From an uncultured Acidobacteriota bacterium (GTDB lineage: Bacteria; Acidobacteriota; Terriglobia; Bryobacterales; Bryobacteraceae), in NCBI GenBank assembly GCA_902826685.1, contig CADEFT010000017.1:1-64000 (forward strand): a stretch of 64,000 bases of DNA, read 5' to 3'. Position numbers and translations under genes: made by a program. Under the pieces are notes generated by a model. It was not told the DNA's origin and searched no databases. It was given only the letters and a program-made list of their open reading frames with translations. This document shows positions 17,764 to 26,495 of the stretch, in pieces (within the stretch, counting starts at the first letter, position 1; each line of letters starts with the position of its first letter).

Positions 17764-18162
17764 TCACATCAATCGTTTCAATCGAAACGTTTGCCGGGCG
17801 CTGGGGCGCAGCGTTTGCGTACCGCCTCCGTTGCCCGCGTTCGTCGACGATTCCCGCTCGCGGGTCAGCTCGATTTCGCCATCCTTCACGGTCCCTGTGA
17901 ACCGCAGCCGCGTCTCGTTGATCTGATTGCCCGACTGTTCGGAAGCCACCACGACGAAGGTCAACAGGTTCCCCGAGATCACACCGTCGCGAATCGGAGC
18001 GCTCTGAAAATCTCCATACAGCTTCCCGCCGAGCTTCGATCCGGTTTGCACCAGTTGAAAGGCGACCTCCTGGGTCATGCCGTTGCGCAGCGCGATTTGC
18101 GCGGTCCAGATGCCGGACAGGTCCGTCGCCGAAAGCAGCGCCGCCGCGAGCCAGCCGATCAT
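17764..18162 (-). CDS. Small secreted protein of unknown function
   Basis: 132 residues with a short signal peptide (MIGWLAAALLSATDLSG) followed by a beta-rich domain: GIWTAQIALRNG, QLVQTGSKLGGKLYGDFQSA, RLRFTGTVKDGEIELTRE. It resembles the small lipocalin-like or 'DUF' secreted proteins that recur in Solibacter genomes, but I do not recognise a named family. The start overlaps the stop of the DUF1552 gene (ATGA), making it the third gene of the DUF1592-DUF1552 operon. Confidence 0.8.
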   Translation of the reverse strand: MIGWLAAALLSATDLSGIWTAQIALRNGMTQEVAFQLVQTGSKLGGKLYGDFQSAPIRDGVISGNLLTFVVVASEQSGNQINETRLRFTGTVKDGEIELTRERESSTNAGNGGGTQTLRPSARQTFRLKRLM

Positions 18163-19481
18163 GCGAGCAGCCCCGCCAGCGGCCCCGTGCTGTCTCCGAA
18201 ACGCTCGACCGGCGCGCCGAACGCATCGAGCATCGACACATACAAGTTCGCCAGCGGGCTGTCGTCGGCGAATTCCAGGTGACGTCCACCAGCGATGCGC
18301 CCACCGCCGCCACCGCCGAGAATAACCGGCAGCCGGTGCGGATCGTGCTTGTTGCCATCGGCCAGCGCCGACGCAAACAGCACCATCGAATTGTCCAGCA
18401 CCGTCGAATCGCCTTCCTTCATCTCACTCAAGCGCCGCAGCAGGTAAGCGTATTGCTCCACGTGCCAGCGATTGATGAGGTGATACTGTCGCAGCTTGTC
18501 CGGATCGTTCTGGTGGTGGGAAACGTCGTGGTGCCCGGCGCTGACGCCTTCGAGGAACCGGAAGCTCACATTGCTCACCGAATTGCCGAACATCATCGTG
18601 GCCACACGCGTGGTATCGCTCTGAAACGCCAGAGCGATCATGTCGAGCATCAGGCGCACGTGTTCGGCGTGATCTTTGGGGCGATCGGTCGGCGCCGACT
18701 TGCCGTCGATCGGCACGCGCGCCTTCCAGGGGTTCGCCGCGCCGCTGCCGGCCCGCTGCACACGCTCTTCGAGCGACCGCATCACCGAGAGGTACTCATC
18801 CAGGCGCACACGGTCGCCCGTGCCCACCTTGCCGCGCAGACGGTTGGCGTCACTCAAAACCCGGTCGAGCAGCAGCGTGTCCATCTTCGCCGAGTTGCCG
18901 GTCTTACCCGAAGCCGCGCCATACAGCCGTTCGTAAACCGACCGTGGATTGATCTCCCGCGCGAGCGGCGTGGTGGGCGAACTCCAGGCAATGTGCGATC
19001 CGTAAACGCGCGTGTAGCCGACCACCGCGTCCACGCCGATGGCCACCGGCGTCACACCCAGTTCCATCGAAGGCAGAGGCGTATGCAGGCGCGCCTGCTG
19101 GGCCGCCATCTGATCCATCGAAATGCCGTTGGCGATATCGGCGCCCGGCGTCTTCTTGATGGTGGTGCAGGTGAGGATCGCCGCTTCCTTCACATAGTGG
19201 CCGTCGCCGCCCTTGGACGCTTCGTTCCAAAGATTGCTCAGCACCACGATGTTCTTTTTGAGATCCTTCAACGGCTCCAGCGTGGGCGAGAGCGAAAAGG
19301 CCGCGCCCTGGCCCTCCGGCTTCCACATGCTCACGTTCACGCCATTGGGCATATAGAGAGCCGCGACGCGGACGGGACTCTTCGGCTCAGCCGAAGTGGG
19401 CGCCGCCATTGCTTCGAGCCACGGCAAACCGAGACTCACACCCGCGCCGCGCAGCAGTGTTCGACGGGAAATCGGCTTCAC
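18159..19481 (-). CDS. DUF1552 domain protein, Tat-exported
   Basis: 440 residues starting MKPISRRTLLRGAGVSLGLPWLEAM, a Tat-type signal. Then come DUF1552 motifs: RVAALYMPNGVNVSMWKPEG, LSNLWNEASKGGDGHYVKEAAILTCT, and late GHHDVSHHQNDPDKLRQYHLINRWHVEQYAYLL with LASALADGNKHDPHRLPVILGG. DUF1552 resembles DUF1501 and the alkaline-phosphatase superfamily in layout. The family is almost always next to a DUF1592/DUF1588 cytochrome-like protein, as here (4-base overlap). The pair is common in Planctomycetota, Verrucomicrobiota and Acidobacteriota and is suspected of polymer oxidation; the reaction is unknown. Confidence 0.92.
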   Translation of the reverse strand: MKPISRRTLLRGAGVSLGLPWLEAMAAPTSAEPKSPVRVAALYMPNGVNVSMWKPEGQGAAFSLSPTLEPLKDLKKNIVVLSNLWNEASKGGDGHYVKEAAILTCTTIKKTPGADIANGISMDQMAAQQARLHTPLPSMELGVTPVAIGVDAVVGYTRVYGSHIAWSSPTTPLAREINPRSVYERLYGAASGKTGNSAKMDTLLLDRVLSDANRLRGKVGTGDRVRLDEYLSVMRSLEERVQRAGSGAANPWKARVPIDGKSAPTDRPKDHAEHVRLMLDMIALAFQSDTTRVATMMFGNSVSNVSFRFLEGVSAGHHDVSHHQNDPDKLRQYHLINRWHVEQYAYLLRRLSEMKEGDSTVLDNSMVLFASALADGNKHDPHRLPVILGGGGGGRIAGGRHLEFADDSPLANLYVSMLDAFGAPVERFGDSTGPLAGLLA

Positions 19482-21337
19482 TTTCGGTCCTCCCTTTGAT
19501 ACCGGAACGGCATACTCACCACAATCTCTTCGATCAGTGTCTGGGACTTGTAATCATTTTCCTTCAATTTCGCCACGATCGCATCCACCGTGCACGAATC
19601 CTTCAGCGACAAGCCCCGCCCCAAAGCATATCCCAACATGCGCCGCGTCAGGTTGCGCACAAACAGATCCTTGCGCTCCAGCAGCGTCTTCTTCAATTGA
19701 TCGGGTCCGTGGAATTTCGTGCCATCGGCCAATTCCCCGGAATTGTCCACGGGTTTCCCTGCGTCCTGATCGCGCCAGCGCCCTATGGCGTCGTAGTTTT
19801 CGAGCGCAAAGCCCAAACCGTCGATGCGGCTGTGGCAGCTCGCGCAAACGGCATTTTCCCGATGCTGCGTCAGCCGCTCCCGGACCGTTTTGGCCGAGGC
19901 CGGGTTCGACGCATCCTCAAGCGAAGGCACGTTGGGCGGCGGTGGCGGCGGCGGCGTTCCCAGAATCGAATCGAGCACCCAGGCGCCGCGCAACACCGGG
20001 CTCGTCCGGTACGGATAGGAAGACACAGCCAGCACCGCCGGCATGCCCAGCAATCCGCCGCGGCGGCTGCCTTCGGGCAATTCCACCCACTGCGGCTGTT
20101 TGCGCGCGGTGGCCAGCAGCGGCAGCTTCACGTCGAAATGCTTCTCCAGGTTGCTGGTGCCGATGGTGTACTTGGAATCGATCAGATCGAGCAGCGGCAT
20201 GTTGCGCACCAGCACTTCGCGGAAGAAAAGAATCGGCTGGAACCGGATGTCGCCCCGCAATTCCTCATCGGTCGCATAGGTGGGAAACAGCTTGGCGTCG
20301 GGAACCTTTTCGGCGCCCAACTCGCGAGTGCGCAGCCATTGCTCGGTGAAGCTTTTGGCGAAATCCAAAGAGCGGTCGTTCGAAAGCATGCGGCGCACCA
20401 GGCGGCGCAGCACTTCCGGATCGTGCAGCTTGCCCGCCGCCGCGATGTCGCGCAACATCTCATCGGGCATGCTGCCCCAAAGGAAATAGGAGATGCGCGA
20501 GGCCAACGCCCAGGAATCGAGCGGACGGGGACCGGGGCCGGCGTTGGGCGGCTCCATCCGGAACAGGAACCCGGGCGAAACCAGGATGCCGCGCACGGCA
20601 AACAGCACGGCGGGTTCGAACATCTGCCCTTGCGCCACCGCCGCGTCATACAACGACAGGAAAGGAGCGATGTCGGCTTCGGTCACCGGCCGCCGGAACG
20701 CGCGCGGCAGAAAGCTCTTCAGAATCTCGTGAGCGGCCTGGCGAGGCGGACGCCCGGGGCCCGGCTGCACGACGAAGATCTTGCTGCGCGACTTGTATTC
20801 CTTGGCGGCAAAATCGGTCGCGAACCGGGCGAACTCCATGTACTTTTCCGAATGCAGCGGCGAGACGAACAGCGTTTCCGCCGCATTGTCAAAGCCCTCA
20901 CCGCCCGCGCCATCGGCCGGCAGCGCCTTGGCGATATCCAAATGGATCTCGAGCAGATCGCGAATGGTCGCCGCGTACTCGTCGCGATTCAGGCGGCGCG
21001 TTACCGCCGGACCCGCCACCGGCCCCGTCGCGCAGGCCACGCTACGCAGAGCCTGATCGGTCCACCCGACGAATTGCTCGCGTTCTTCAAGCGCGGGCGC
21101 GGGCGATCCTTTGGGCGGCATCTCGCCGTTCTGCACGCGCGTGATGGCCGATTTCCATGGCCTGGATTCGGTCTCAAGGCTCGCCTGTGTGTTGACGCGC
21201 TCCAGCTTGAATCCGCCCACCGCGGCCTTGCCCGTGTGACATTTGGCGCAGTAGTTTTGGAGAAAAGTCTGGCTCCGTTCGAAGGTGAACGGCTCGGCCG
21301 CTAGGAGCCCCCACATTATTAAGGAAATTACAGGCAT
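19478..21337 (-). CDS. DUF1587/1592/1588/1585 cytochrome-like secreted protein
   Basis: 619 residues. After a short signal (MPVISLIMWGLLAAE) there is a c-type heme site, NYCAKCHTG, then LERVNTQASLETESRPW, the DUF1587 stretch RRLNRDEYAATIRDLL, DUF1595/1592 (FARFATDFA, FRRPVTEADI, LASRISYFLWGSMPDEML), DUF1588 (RGGLLGMPAVLAVSSYPYRTSPVLRGAWVL) and a second heme-like CASCH in DUF1588, then DUF1585 (FVRNLTRRMLGYALGRGLSLKD). This is the usual order for the family. It probably moves electrons outside the cytoplasm with its DUF1552 partner. It heads the operon. Confidence 0.93.
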   Translation of the reverse strand: MPVISLIMWGLLAAEPFTFERSQTFLQNYCAKCHTGKAAVGGFKLERVNTQASLETESRPWKSAITRVQNGEMPPKGSPAPALEEREQFVGWTDQALRSVACATGPVAGPAVTRRLNRDEYAATIRDLLEIHLDIAKALPADGAGGEGFDNAAETLFVSPLHSEKYMEFARFATDFAAKEYKSRSKIFVVQPGPGRPPRQAAHEILKSFLPRAFRRPVTEADIAPFLSLYDAAVAQGQMFEPAVLFAVRGILVSPGFLFRMEPPNAGPGPRPLDSWALASRISYFLWGSMPDEMLRDIAAAGKLHDPEVLRRLVRRMLSNDRSLDFAKSFTEQWLRTRELGAEKVPDAKLFPTYATDEELRGDIRFQPILFFREVLVRNMPLLDLIDSKYTIGTSNLEKHFDVKLPLLATARKQPQWVELPEGSRRGGLLGMPAVLAVSSYPYRTSPVLRGAWVLDSILGTPPPPPPPNVPSLEDASNPASAKTVRERLTQHRENAVCASCHSRIDGLGFALENYDAIGRWRDQDAGKPVDNSGELADGTKFHGPDQLKKTLLERKDLFVRNLTRRMLGYALGRGLSLKDSCTVDAIVAKLKENDYKSQTLIEEIVVSMPFRYQREDRK

Positions 21338-21370
21338 CCCTACTCCCGAGTTTAGCCCGGTTGGATTAAC

Positions 21371-22426
21371 ATGTACAAGATGTCACAGATCAAAGGCCCC
21401 GCCATCTTCCTTGCACAGTTCATGGGAGATGCCGCCCCCTTCAATTCCCTGCCCGCCATTACGGAGTGGGCCAAGTCGCTCGGCTACAAAGGCGTTCAAG
21501 TGCCTTCCTGGGATGGCCGGGTTATCGATCTCAAGAAAGCGGCCAAATCGAAGGCCTACTGTGACGAGGTGAAAGGCCAGACCAACGGGCTCGCCATCAC
21601 CGAATTATCGAGCCACCTGCAAGGCCAGCTTGTCGCCAGCCATCCCGCCTATGACGAGCTTTTCGACACCTTCGCGCCGGCCGCGGTTCGCGGGAATAAA
21701 AAGGAGCGGGCCGCCTGGGCCGCCGATCAGATCAAGCTCTGCATCAAGGCCTCGGCCAACATGGGCCTCACCGCGATGCCCACCTTTTCCGGCGCCCTGC
21801 TCTGGCCGATGATCTACCCATGGCCGCAGCGTCCGGCGGGTCTGGTGGAAGAAGGATTCAAGGAACTGGCAAGGCGCTGGAAGCCGCTGCTCGATTACGC
21901 CGAAGACAACGGCGTCGATTGCGCTTATGAACTGCATCCGGGCGAAGATCTCTATGACGGTGCGACGTTTGAGCGGTTCCTCGAAGCGACGGGCAATCAT
22001 CCGCGCGTGGCCATCAATTACGATCCGTCGCATTTCATCCTGCAGTGCCTGGACTATGTCGGCTTCATCGACATCTACGGCGCCCGCATCAAAGCCTTCC
22101 ACGTAAAGGATGCCGAATACCGGCCTTCGGCCAAGGCGGGCGTCTATGGCGGCTATCTCGGCTGGACCGAGCGGCCGGGCCGTTTCCGCAGCCTGGGCGA
22201 CGGGCAGGTGGATTTCAAGCAAGTGTTCTCGCGCCTGACGGCTTGCGGGTACAAATCATGGGCGGTGCTTGAGTGGGAGTGCTGCTTTAAAGACTCGGCG
22301 CAGGGCGCGGCCGAAGGTGCTCCGTTCATTCAATCGATGCTGATCGACGTGCCGTCGCGCGCCTTCGACGACTTTGCGGGCGCGGCCAGCGACGCCAAGC
22401 GCAACCGTCGCATTCTTGGGCTCTAG
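21371..22426 (+). CDS. Sugar phosphate isomerase/epimerase-like TIM barrel
   Basis: 351 residues with no signal peptide. The xylose-isomerase-like TIM barrel is recognised from SLGYKGVQVPSWDGR near the N-terminus, NMGLTAMPTFSGALLWPM, then the metal-binding strands DCAYELHPGEDLYDG, VAINYDPSHFILQ, and IKAFHVKDAEYRPS, and LEWECCFKD near the end. Metal ligands (Glu, Asp, His, Glu) are all present, so it is probably active. The family includes inosose, tagatose and keto-sugar isomerases; nothing here fixes the sugar. It is divergent from the DUF1592 operon with a 33-base gap. Confidence 0.92.
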   Translation: MYKMSQIKGPAIFLAQFMGDAAPFNSLPAITEWAKSLGYKGVQVPSWDGRVIDLKKAAKSKAYCDEVKGQTNGLAITELSSHLQGQLVASHPAYDELFDTFAPAAVRGNKKERAAWAADQIKLCIKASANMGLTAMPTFSGALLWPMIYPWPQRPAGLVEEGFKELARRWKPLLDYAEDNGVDCAYELHPGEDLYDGATFERFLEATGNHPRVAINYDPSHFILQCLDYVGFIDIYGARIKAFHVKDAEYRPSAKAGVYGGYLGWTERPGRFRSLGDGQVDFKQVFSRLTACGYKSWAVLEWECCFKDSAQGAAEGAPFIQSMLIDVPSRAFDDFAGAASDAKRNRRILGL

Positions 22427-22503
22427 CGGCCCCTAAAAGGAAACGGCGGCCCGCGGCGTGGCGTCTTACGTAACGGTGGTATAGTCTGCGTTAAGGTGAA
22501 ACT

Positions 22504-23658
22504 ATGAGACGTTGGCCGCTGCTTCTCTCTTGCGCCGTCATTGCCGGATTGGCCGGAACGTGGCTTGCGCCGGCTCAACAGGGTCCGAAGAAAGAAGGTT
22601 CGGAAACGGTAGCGCGCCCGCGCAAGAAGGCGGCCACCGAATCCGGCGAACCGAAGGACGAAGCCGCCGGCGAAAAGATCCCTTCCAAGCTGATGAAGAA
22701 GGATCAGAAGGGCGCTCCGGAGGCGGGAACGGCCACCTTCCGCAGCGACGTTTCGACGGTAAGCGTCGATGTGGCGGTGCTCGATAACAAGGGCCGATTC
22801 ATTCCCAACATCCCGGGCGGCAACTTCCGCGTGCTGGAAGATAACGTCCCGCAGAAGACGGCCACCTTCGCCATGGGCGAAGCGCCGATGACGGTCTGCA
22901 TGGTCATCGAGTTCAGCAATCTTTTCCAAAGCTACTGGACCGAGACGTGGTATCAGACCCTCACCGCTTCCTACGGATTCATCGACACGCTGAAGCCCGA
23001 GGATCATCTGGCGGTGGTGGCGTACGATCTGCGGCCGGAGATTCTTTCGGACTTTTCCACCGACCGCCAGGCGGCGCGCGAGGCCATGCAGAGGCTGCGC
23101 ATTGCCGCCTATTCGGAATCGAACCTCTATGACGCGCTGGTGGATACCGCCGACCGTATGTCTGAGATTGAAGGACGAAAGGCGATCGTGGTCATCGCCT
23201 CCGGCATCGACACGTTTTCGAAGCTGACCTTCGACAAAACGCGCAAGGCTTTGCAGAATGCCGGCGTGCCGATTTACGCCATCGGGCTGATGCAGGCGCT
23301 GCGCGAATGGTATGACGCCCGCGGCGCCATGGGTCCCATTCAACGGCTGGACTTCCTGCAGGCCGACAACCAGATGCGCACGTTCGCCAAGGAGACCGGC
23401 GGCCAAGCCTACTTCCCGCGCTTCTACGGCGAATTCCCTGGCATCTATCGCATGATTCACGAAGCGCTGCGCAGCCAGTATCAGTTGACCTATCAACCCA
23501 CCAATCAGGCGCGCGACGGCAAATTCCGCAAGATCAAAGTGGAGTTGGTGAACCCGGCGACCAATGAGCCGCTACGCGTGGTGGATGAAAAAGGCAAGCC
23601 GATGAAGTACCAGGTGCTGTCAAAGCCGGGCTACACGGCGCCGCGCGAAGTGGAATAG
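22504..23658 (+). CDS. Acidobacterial VWFA-related secreted protein
   Basis: 384 residues. A signal peptide (MRRWPLLLSCAVIAGLAGTW) and a charged linker are followed by FRSDVSTVSVDVAVLDNKGRFI and FRVLEDNVPQK, the N-terminal motif of the VWFA-related Acidobacterial domain family (TIGR03436-like). The von Willebrand A part has TVCMVIEFSN where a metal-binding DxSxS would be, so the MIDAS is degenerate, then KAIVVIASGIDTFS. The C-terminus is a typical HEALRSQYQLTYQP extension. Its role is probably surface protein contacts. It ends abutting the convergent GH5 stop with no gap. Confidence 0.9.
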   Translation: MRRWPLLLSCAVIAGLAGTWLAPAQQGPKKEGSETVARPRKKAATESGEPKDEAAGEKIPSKLMKKDQKGAPEAGTATFRSDVSTVSVDVAVLDNKGRFIPNIPGGNFRVLEDNVPQKTATFAMGEAPMTVCMVIEFSNLFQSYWTETWYQTLTASYGFIDTLKPEDHLAVVAYDLRPEILSDFSTDRQAAREAMQRLRIAAYSESNLYDALVDTADRMSEIEGRKAIVVIASGIDTFSKLTFDKTRKALQNAGVPIYAIGLMQALREWYDARGAMGPIQRLDFLQADNQMRTFAKETGGQAYFPRFYGEFPGIYRMIHEALRSQYQLTYQPTNQARDGKFRKIKVELVNPATNEPLRVVDEKGKPMKYQVLSKPGYTAPREVE

Positions 23659-24519
23659 TCACGTCGGTAAGATCAGGGGCGTCTCAAGCTCGCGCCTGAC
23701 CAGTTCGCCGAACGCCGTGGGTTCGTTTCCCAACATCAGGTGCGGGTCGTCGGCCCAGCTCCAGGCGGTCCAGCCGATGCCCAGCTCGCGGAAGTATTGG
23801 GCCAGATCGTCGCCCCACAGCAGGTGATCTTCCCTGCCGCCCCATTCTGCGGCAAAGACCGGCAGGTCTTCGGCGAGGCGCCCAAAGGCCTTCGACCAGG
23901 CAAGCTTCTTCCAAGGGTAAGGATGAGTCGAGTAGACGACACCATCGGTGTCGAGCGGAACCTCGCGCAGGTCGTAGCCCCAGTCCAGGCCGGAGACGAA
24001 GATCAGCGCCTGCGGGTGTTCGTCGCGAATCGCTTCGATGAGCAGACCGGCCGCGTAGCGCCAGCGCGCGGCGGAAACGTCGTGCGGTTCGTTGTAGAGA
24101 TCGAACAGCACGGCCGGATTGCCGCGATAGCGGCGCGCCAGGATGCGCCAAAGCTTCCGCGAATTCTCATCGGGCAGCGGGGCGATCTTCACCTTCGTGT
24201 CGATCCACTGCAGGTCGAGTAACGTGTAGGCGCCCAGGGCGGCGGCCCACTCGATCACCTGATCGAGGGCGCGCCGGTAGTCTTCGATGTGCAGGGCCCA
24301 ATCCTGATTGAACGGGAGCCGGATGATGTTGGCGCCCCAGCCGGCCGTGATGTGGCGGACCTCTGCCTCAGTAATGCCGGCGGCGGCGAGAAAATCGGTC
24401 CCCGCGGTCTGCGAGTATTCGAGGCCGGAGCGGTTGACGCCGCGCAACAGAATGGCCTCGCCCGTATCGCGGCGGACGATGCGATTGCCGGCGGTAGCGA
24501 GCGCGGGAAGGCCGCTCAT
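23659..24519 (-). CDS. Glycoside hydrolase family 5 enzyme
   Basis: 286 residues from ATG 24519, which overlaps the stop of the upstream gene (ATGA). No signal peptide is seen; a frame open to 24699 lies inside the neighbour and is unlikely. GH5 hallmarks: NRIVRRDTGEAILLRGVNRSG, GANIIRLPFNQ, the acid/base NEP (Glu144 in DLYNEPHD), YSTHPYPW, and the nucleophile Glu225 in FAAEWGG. It is smaller than many secreted cellulases and would act in the cytoplasm unless exported otherwise. It sits third in a sulfatase / lactonase-like operon, suggesting work on a sulfated or unusual plant-type glycan (inference). Confidence 0.9.
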   Translation of the reverse strand: MSGLPALATAGNRIVRRDTGEAILLRGVNRSGLEYSQTAGTDFLAAAGITEAEVRHITAGWGANIIRLPFNQDWALHIEDYRRALDQVIEWAAALGAYTLLDLQWIDTKVKIAPLPDENSRKLWRILARRYRGNPAVLFDLYNEPHDVSAARWRYAAGLLIEAIRDEHPQALIFVSGLDWGYDLREVPLDTDGVVYSTHPYPWKKLAWSKAFGRLAEDLPVFAAEWGGREDHLLWGDDLAQYFRELGIGWTAWSWADDPHLMLGNEPTAFGELVRRELETPLILPT

Positions 24520-26495
24520 GCCTCCGCGGTGTCCAGTCGGACGATACCGTAGGCGGCGAGCGGGACGTCGATCGCCGGGCCCGCGAGCGTGATGGCATCC
24601 CCCGGCTGCGCGCGCCACGATTCGGGATAGAGAGTCGCTTCGCGGACGCTGTATTCGTCGAGCTTGCGCATCCGCACACGGCGCGACGCGCTTGGCCACG
24701 CCACGCGAACCGTGAGAGGTTCCGCCGTCATGTTGGCGATCAGGGCGCGCTGGCGGCCCGCCCGGCGCAGGATCATGCCATCGACGGCGAGCGGCTGCGA
24801 CGAGCGTGTCCGCAGCACGTCGCCGCCGGCGAACTCGTTGAAATCCGCCAGCACGTGATAGAGCGGGAAGACCTGCCCGGCGCGCGAGGCGAACAGCTTG
24901 GGCCAGCGGCTTCCCGCGGCCGTTTCCATCAACCCGCGGGCGCCATGGGTCTCATAGTAAGTGGCGCTGTGCGCGCCGCTCTCGGCCAGATACTTCAAGC
25001 TGCCGAGCGTCCAGGCCGCGCCGAACAGGGAAAGCTGACGCGGGTCGGCCGTGGATGGCAGCGTGTCCGGCCGCGGAGCTTCTTCCCCGGCCGTGGCGTT
25101 GGGATTGAAACGCGGCTTAAAGGTGACCGGCGATACCACAATGTTTTTCCCGCCGGCGAAGCGGCGCGCGGAGGTAACGGCGTCGGCCTGCGCTTCGAGA
25201 TTCTCCACCAGACTGGCGTTGTCGAATGCGTGCACTTGCGGATTGAGCGAGAAGGTCAGAAAGTCGATGGGCGCGGTCTCGGGCCGCTCGCGATTCAGTT
25301 CGGCGAAATAGGCGTTGGTGCCCGCGCCGAACGAGGCGGCCATGCCTTTCAGCGTCTCGCGGGCGAGCGCGGCCCACTTGGCGTTCGACGATTTCTCGCC
25401 GGTGTGAAACACCAGGCAGCGGTCGATCTTCGGCTTCTGCGCCGCCAGCATTTTCGCGAGAGTTTGCAGTTCCGCCTCGGGATCGGCGCCCAGATGGATG
25501 GCCAGTTCGAGCGGCGCTTGCAGGATGCGATGTTCCTGGATGGCGCGGGCCAGGTCCTTGCCATCGGCGCGCAGGTGGGCCGGACGCGCCGCCAGCAGCA
25601 ATTGAATCTGGCGCCCATCGAGCGCCGGAGACTCGGGCGAAAGGCCGAAACCTACACGCGGCAGAGGCATCGCGGCCTGGGCTCCGCCCGCCACGTCGAG
25701 CGTGTAAAGCTTGCGGCGGGGAACAAACCGCACCGGCGCCGCGGGCAGTGTGCCCTGCAAGGTGACGGTCACCGCCTGCGACACTTTCTTTCCCTTCGGC
25801 ACTTCGACGGGAAAGGGCAGTTCCAGCGGCGTGCAGTAAGTCTTGTAAGAGCCATCGGTCCAGTTGCGATGATCCTCCATTTCGAAGATCTCGCCTTCAA
25901 ACGCCACTTCGGCGGTCAGACCGGGCGCCACTTCATGGCTGATCGAACGCATGTCCTTGAACGGCTGGTTTGGCGCCACTTCGAGCGGGAACTTGCCGAT
26001 CTCCTTCGATCCGCCGCCGTGCATCACCGTGCACATACGACCCGCGCATTCGCGGATGGGATGCAGCACGGCGAAGCCCAGCCGGTTGCGCGCGAAGGTG
26101 CTGCGCGCTTCGCCTTCCATCGCAAAACGGATGCTGCCTTTCGGATCGCCGGTGATGGTGCCGCGCCAGGCAAAGTCGATCGGCCCTTCGACGTTCGACA
26201 CATCGAAGGTGAGTTGGAATCCGCCGTCCGCGGTTTCGAGTTTCACGTTGGAGATCTTCGGCGCCACTGTGCCCCAGTTACGGTCGCGCACGGCGGCGTA
26301 GATGGCGCGAAGGATCTCGGCATCGCCGAATTTGACGTAGCGCAGCAGGCCGAGTTCGGGTTCGAACACCGCTGTCAGAGGACCGGCGGAAAGCTCCATC
26401 TGGCGCGGCAGCGGTTCGTCCTTGCCGTAATAAAAGCTCTGCGCCCCGGCGGTGGCGGCGGTGAGCAGTTGCAGAGTCGCGCGGCGGGTGATCAT
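24516..26495 (-). CDS. D-apionate lactonase-like protein
   Basis: 659 residues. Wording such as GLLRYVKFGDAEILRAIYAAVRDRNWGTV, ARSTFARNRLGFAVLHP, FKDMRSISHEVAPGLTAEV and EMEDHRNWTDGSYKTYCTPLELPFPVEV matches what I know of ApnL-type D-apionate lactonases, which open D-apionolactone in apiose catabolism. A beta-sandwich N-terminus, TIM-barrel middle and beta C-terminus (YSVREATLYPE) fit. A Tat/Sec-like leader (MITRRATLQLLTAATAGAQ) suggests export. It overlaps both neighbours by four bases, so sulfatase, this gene and GH5 form one transcript. The family call rests on memory of conserved wording, not a search. Confidence 0.65.
   Translation of the reverse strand: MITRRATLQLLTAATAGAQSFYYGKDEPLPRQMELSAGPLTAVFEPELGLLRYVKFGDAEILRAIYAAVRDRNWGTVAPKISNVKLETADGGFQLTFDVSNVEGPIDFAWRGTITGDPKGSIRFAMEGEARSTFARNRLGFAVLHPIRECAGRMCTVMHGGGSKEIGKFPLEVAPNQPFKDMRSISHEVAPGLTAEVAFEGEIFEMEDHRNWTDGSYKTYCTPLELPFPVEVPKGKKVSQAVTVTLQGTLPAAPVRFVPRRKLYTLDVAGGAQAAMPLPRVGFGLSPESPALDGRQIQLLLAARPAHLRADGKDLARAIQEHRILQAPLELAIHLGADPEAELQTLAKMLAAQKPKIDRCLVFHTGEKSSNAKWAALARETLKGMAASFGAGTNAYFAELNRERPETAPIDFLTFSLNPQVHAFDNASLVENLEAQADAVTSARRFAGGKNIVVSPVTFKPRFNPNATAGEEAPRPDTLPSTADPRQLSLFGAAWTLGSLKYLAESGAHSATYYETHGARGLMETAAGSRWPKLFASRAGQVFPLYHVLADFNEFAGGDVLRTRSSQPLAVDGMILRRAGRQRALIANMTAEPLTVRVAWPSASRRVRMRKLDEYSVREATLYPESWRAQPGDAITLAGPAIDVPLAAYGIVRLDTAEA

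Noticed and set aside
19409..21304. 631-residue plus-strand frame opposite the DUF1592 gene
   Set aside because: High-GC antisense shadow: composition is rich in Arg/His/Gln, with no domain, and the other strand has an unmistakable protein with heme motifs.
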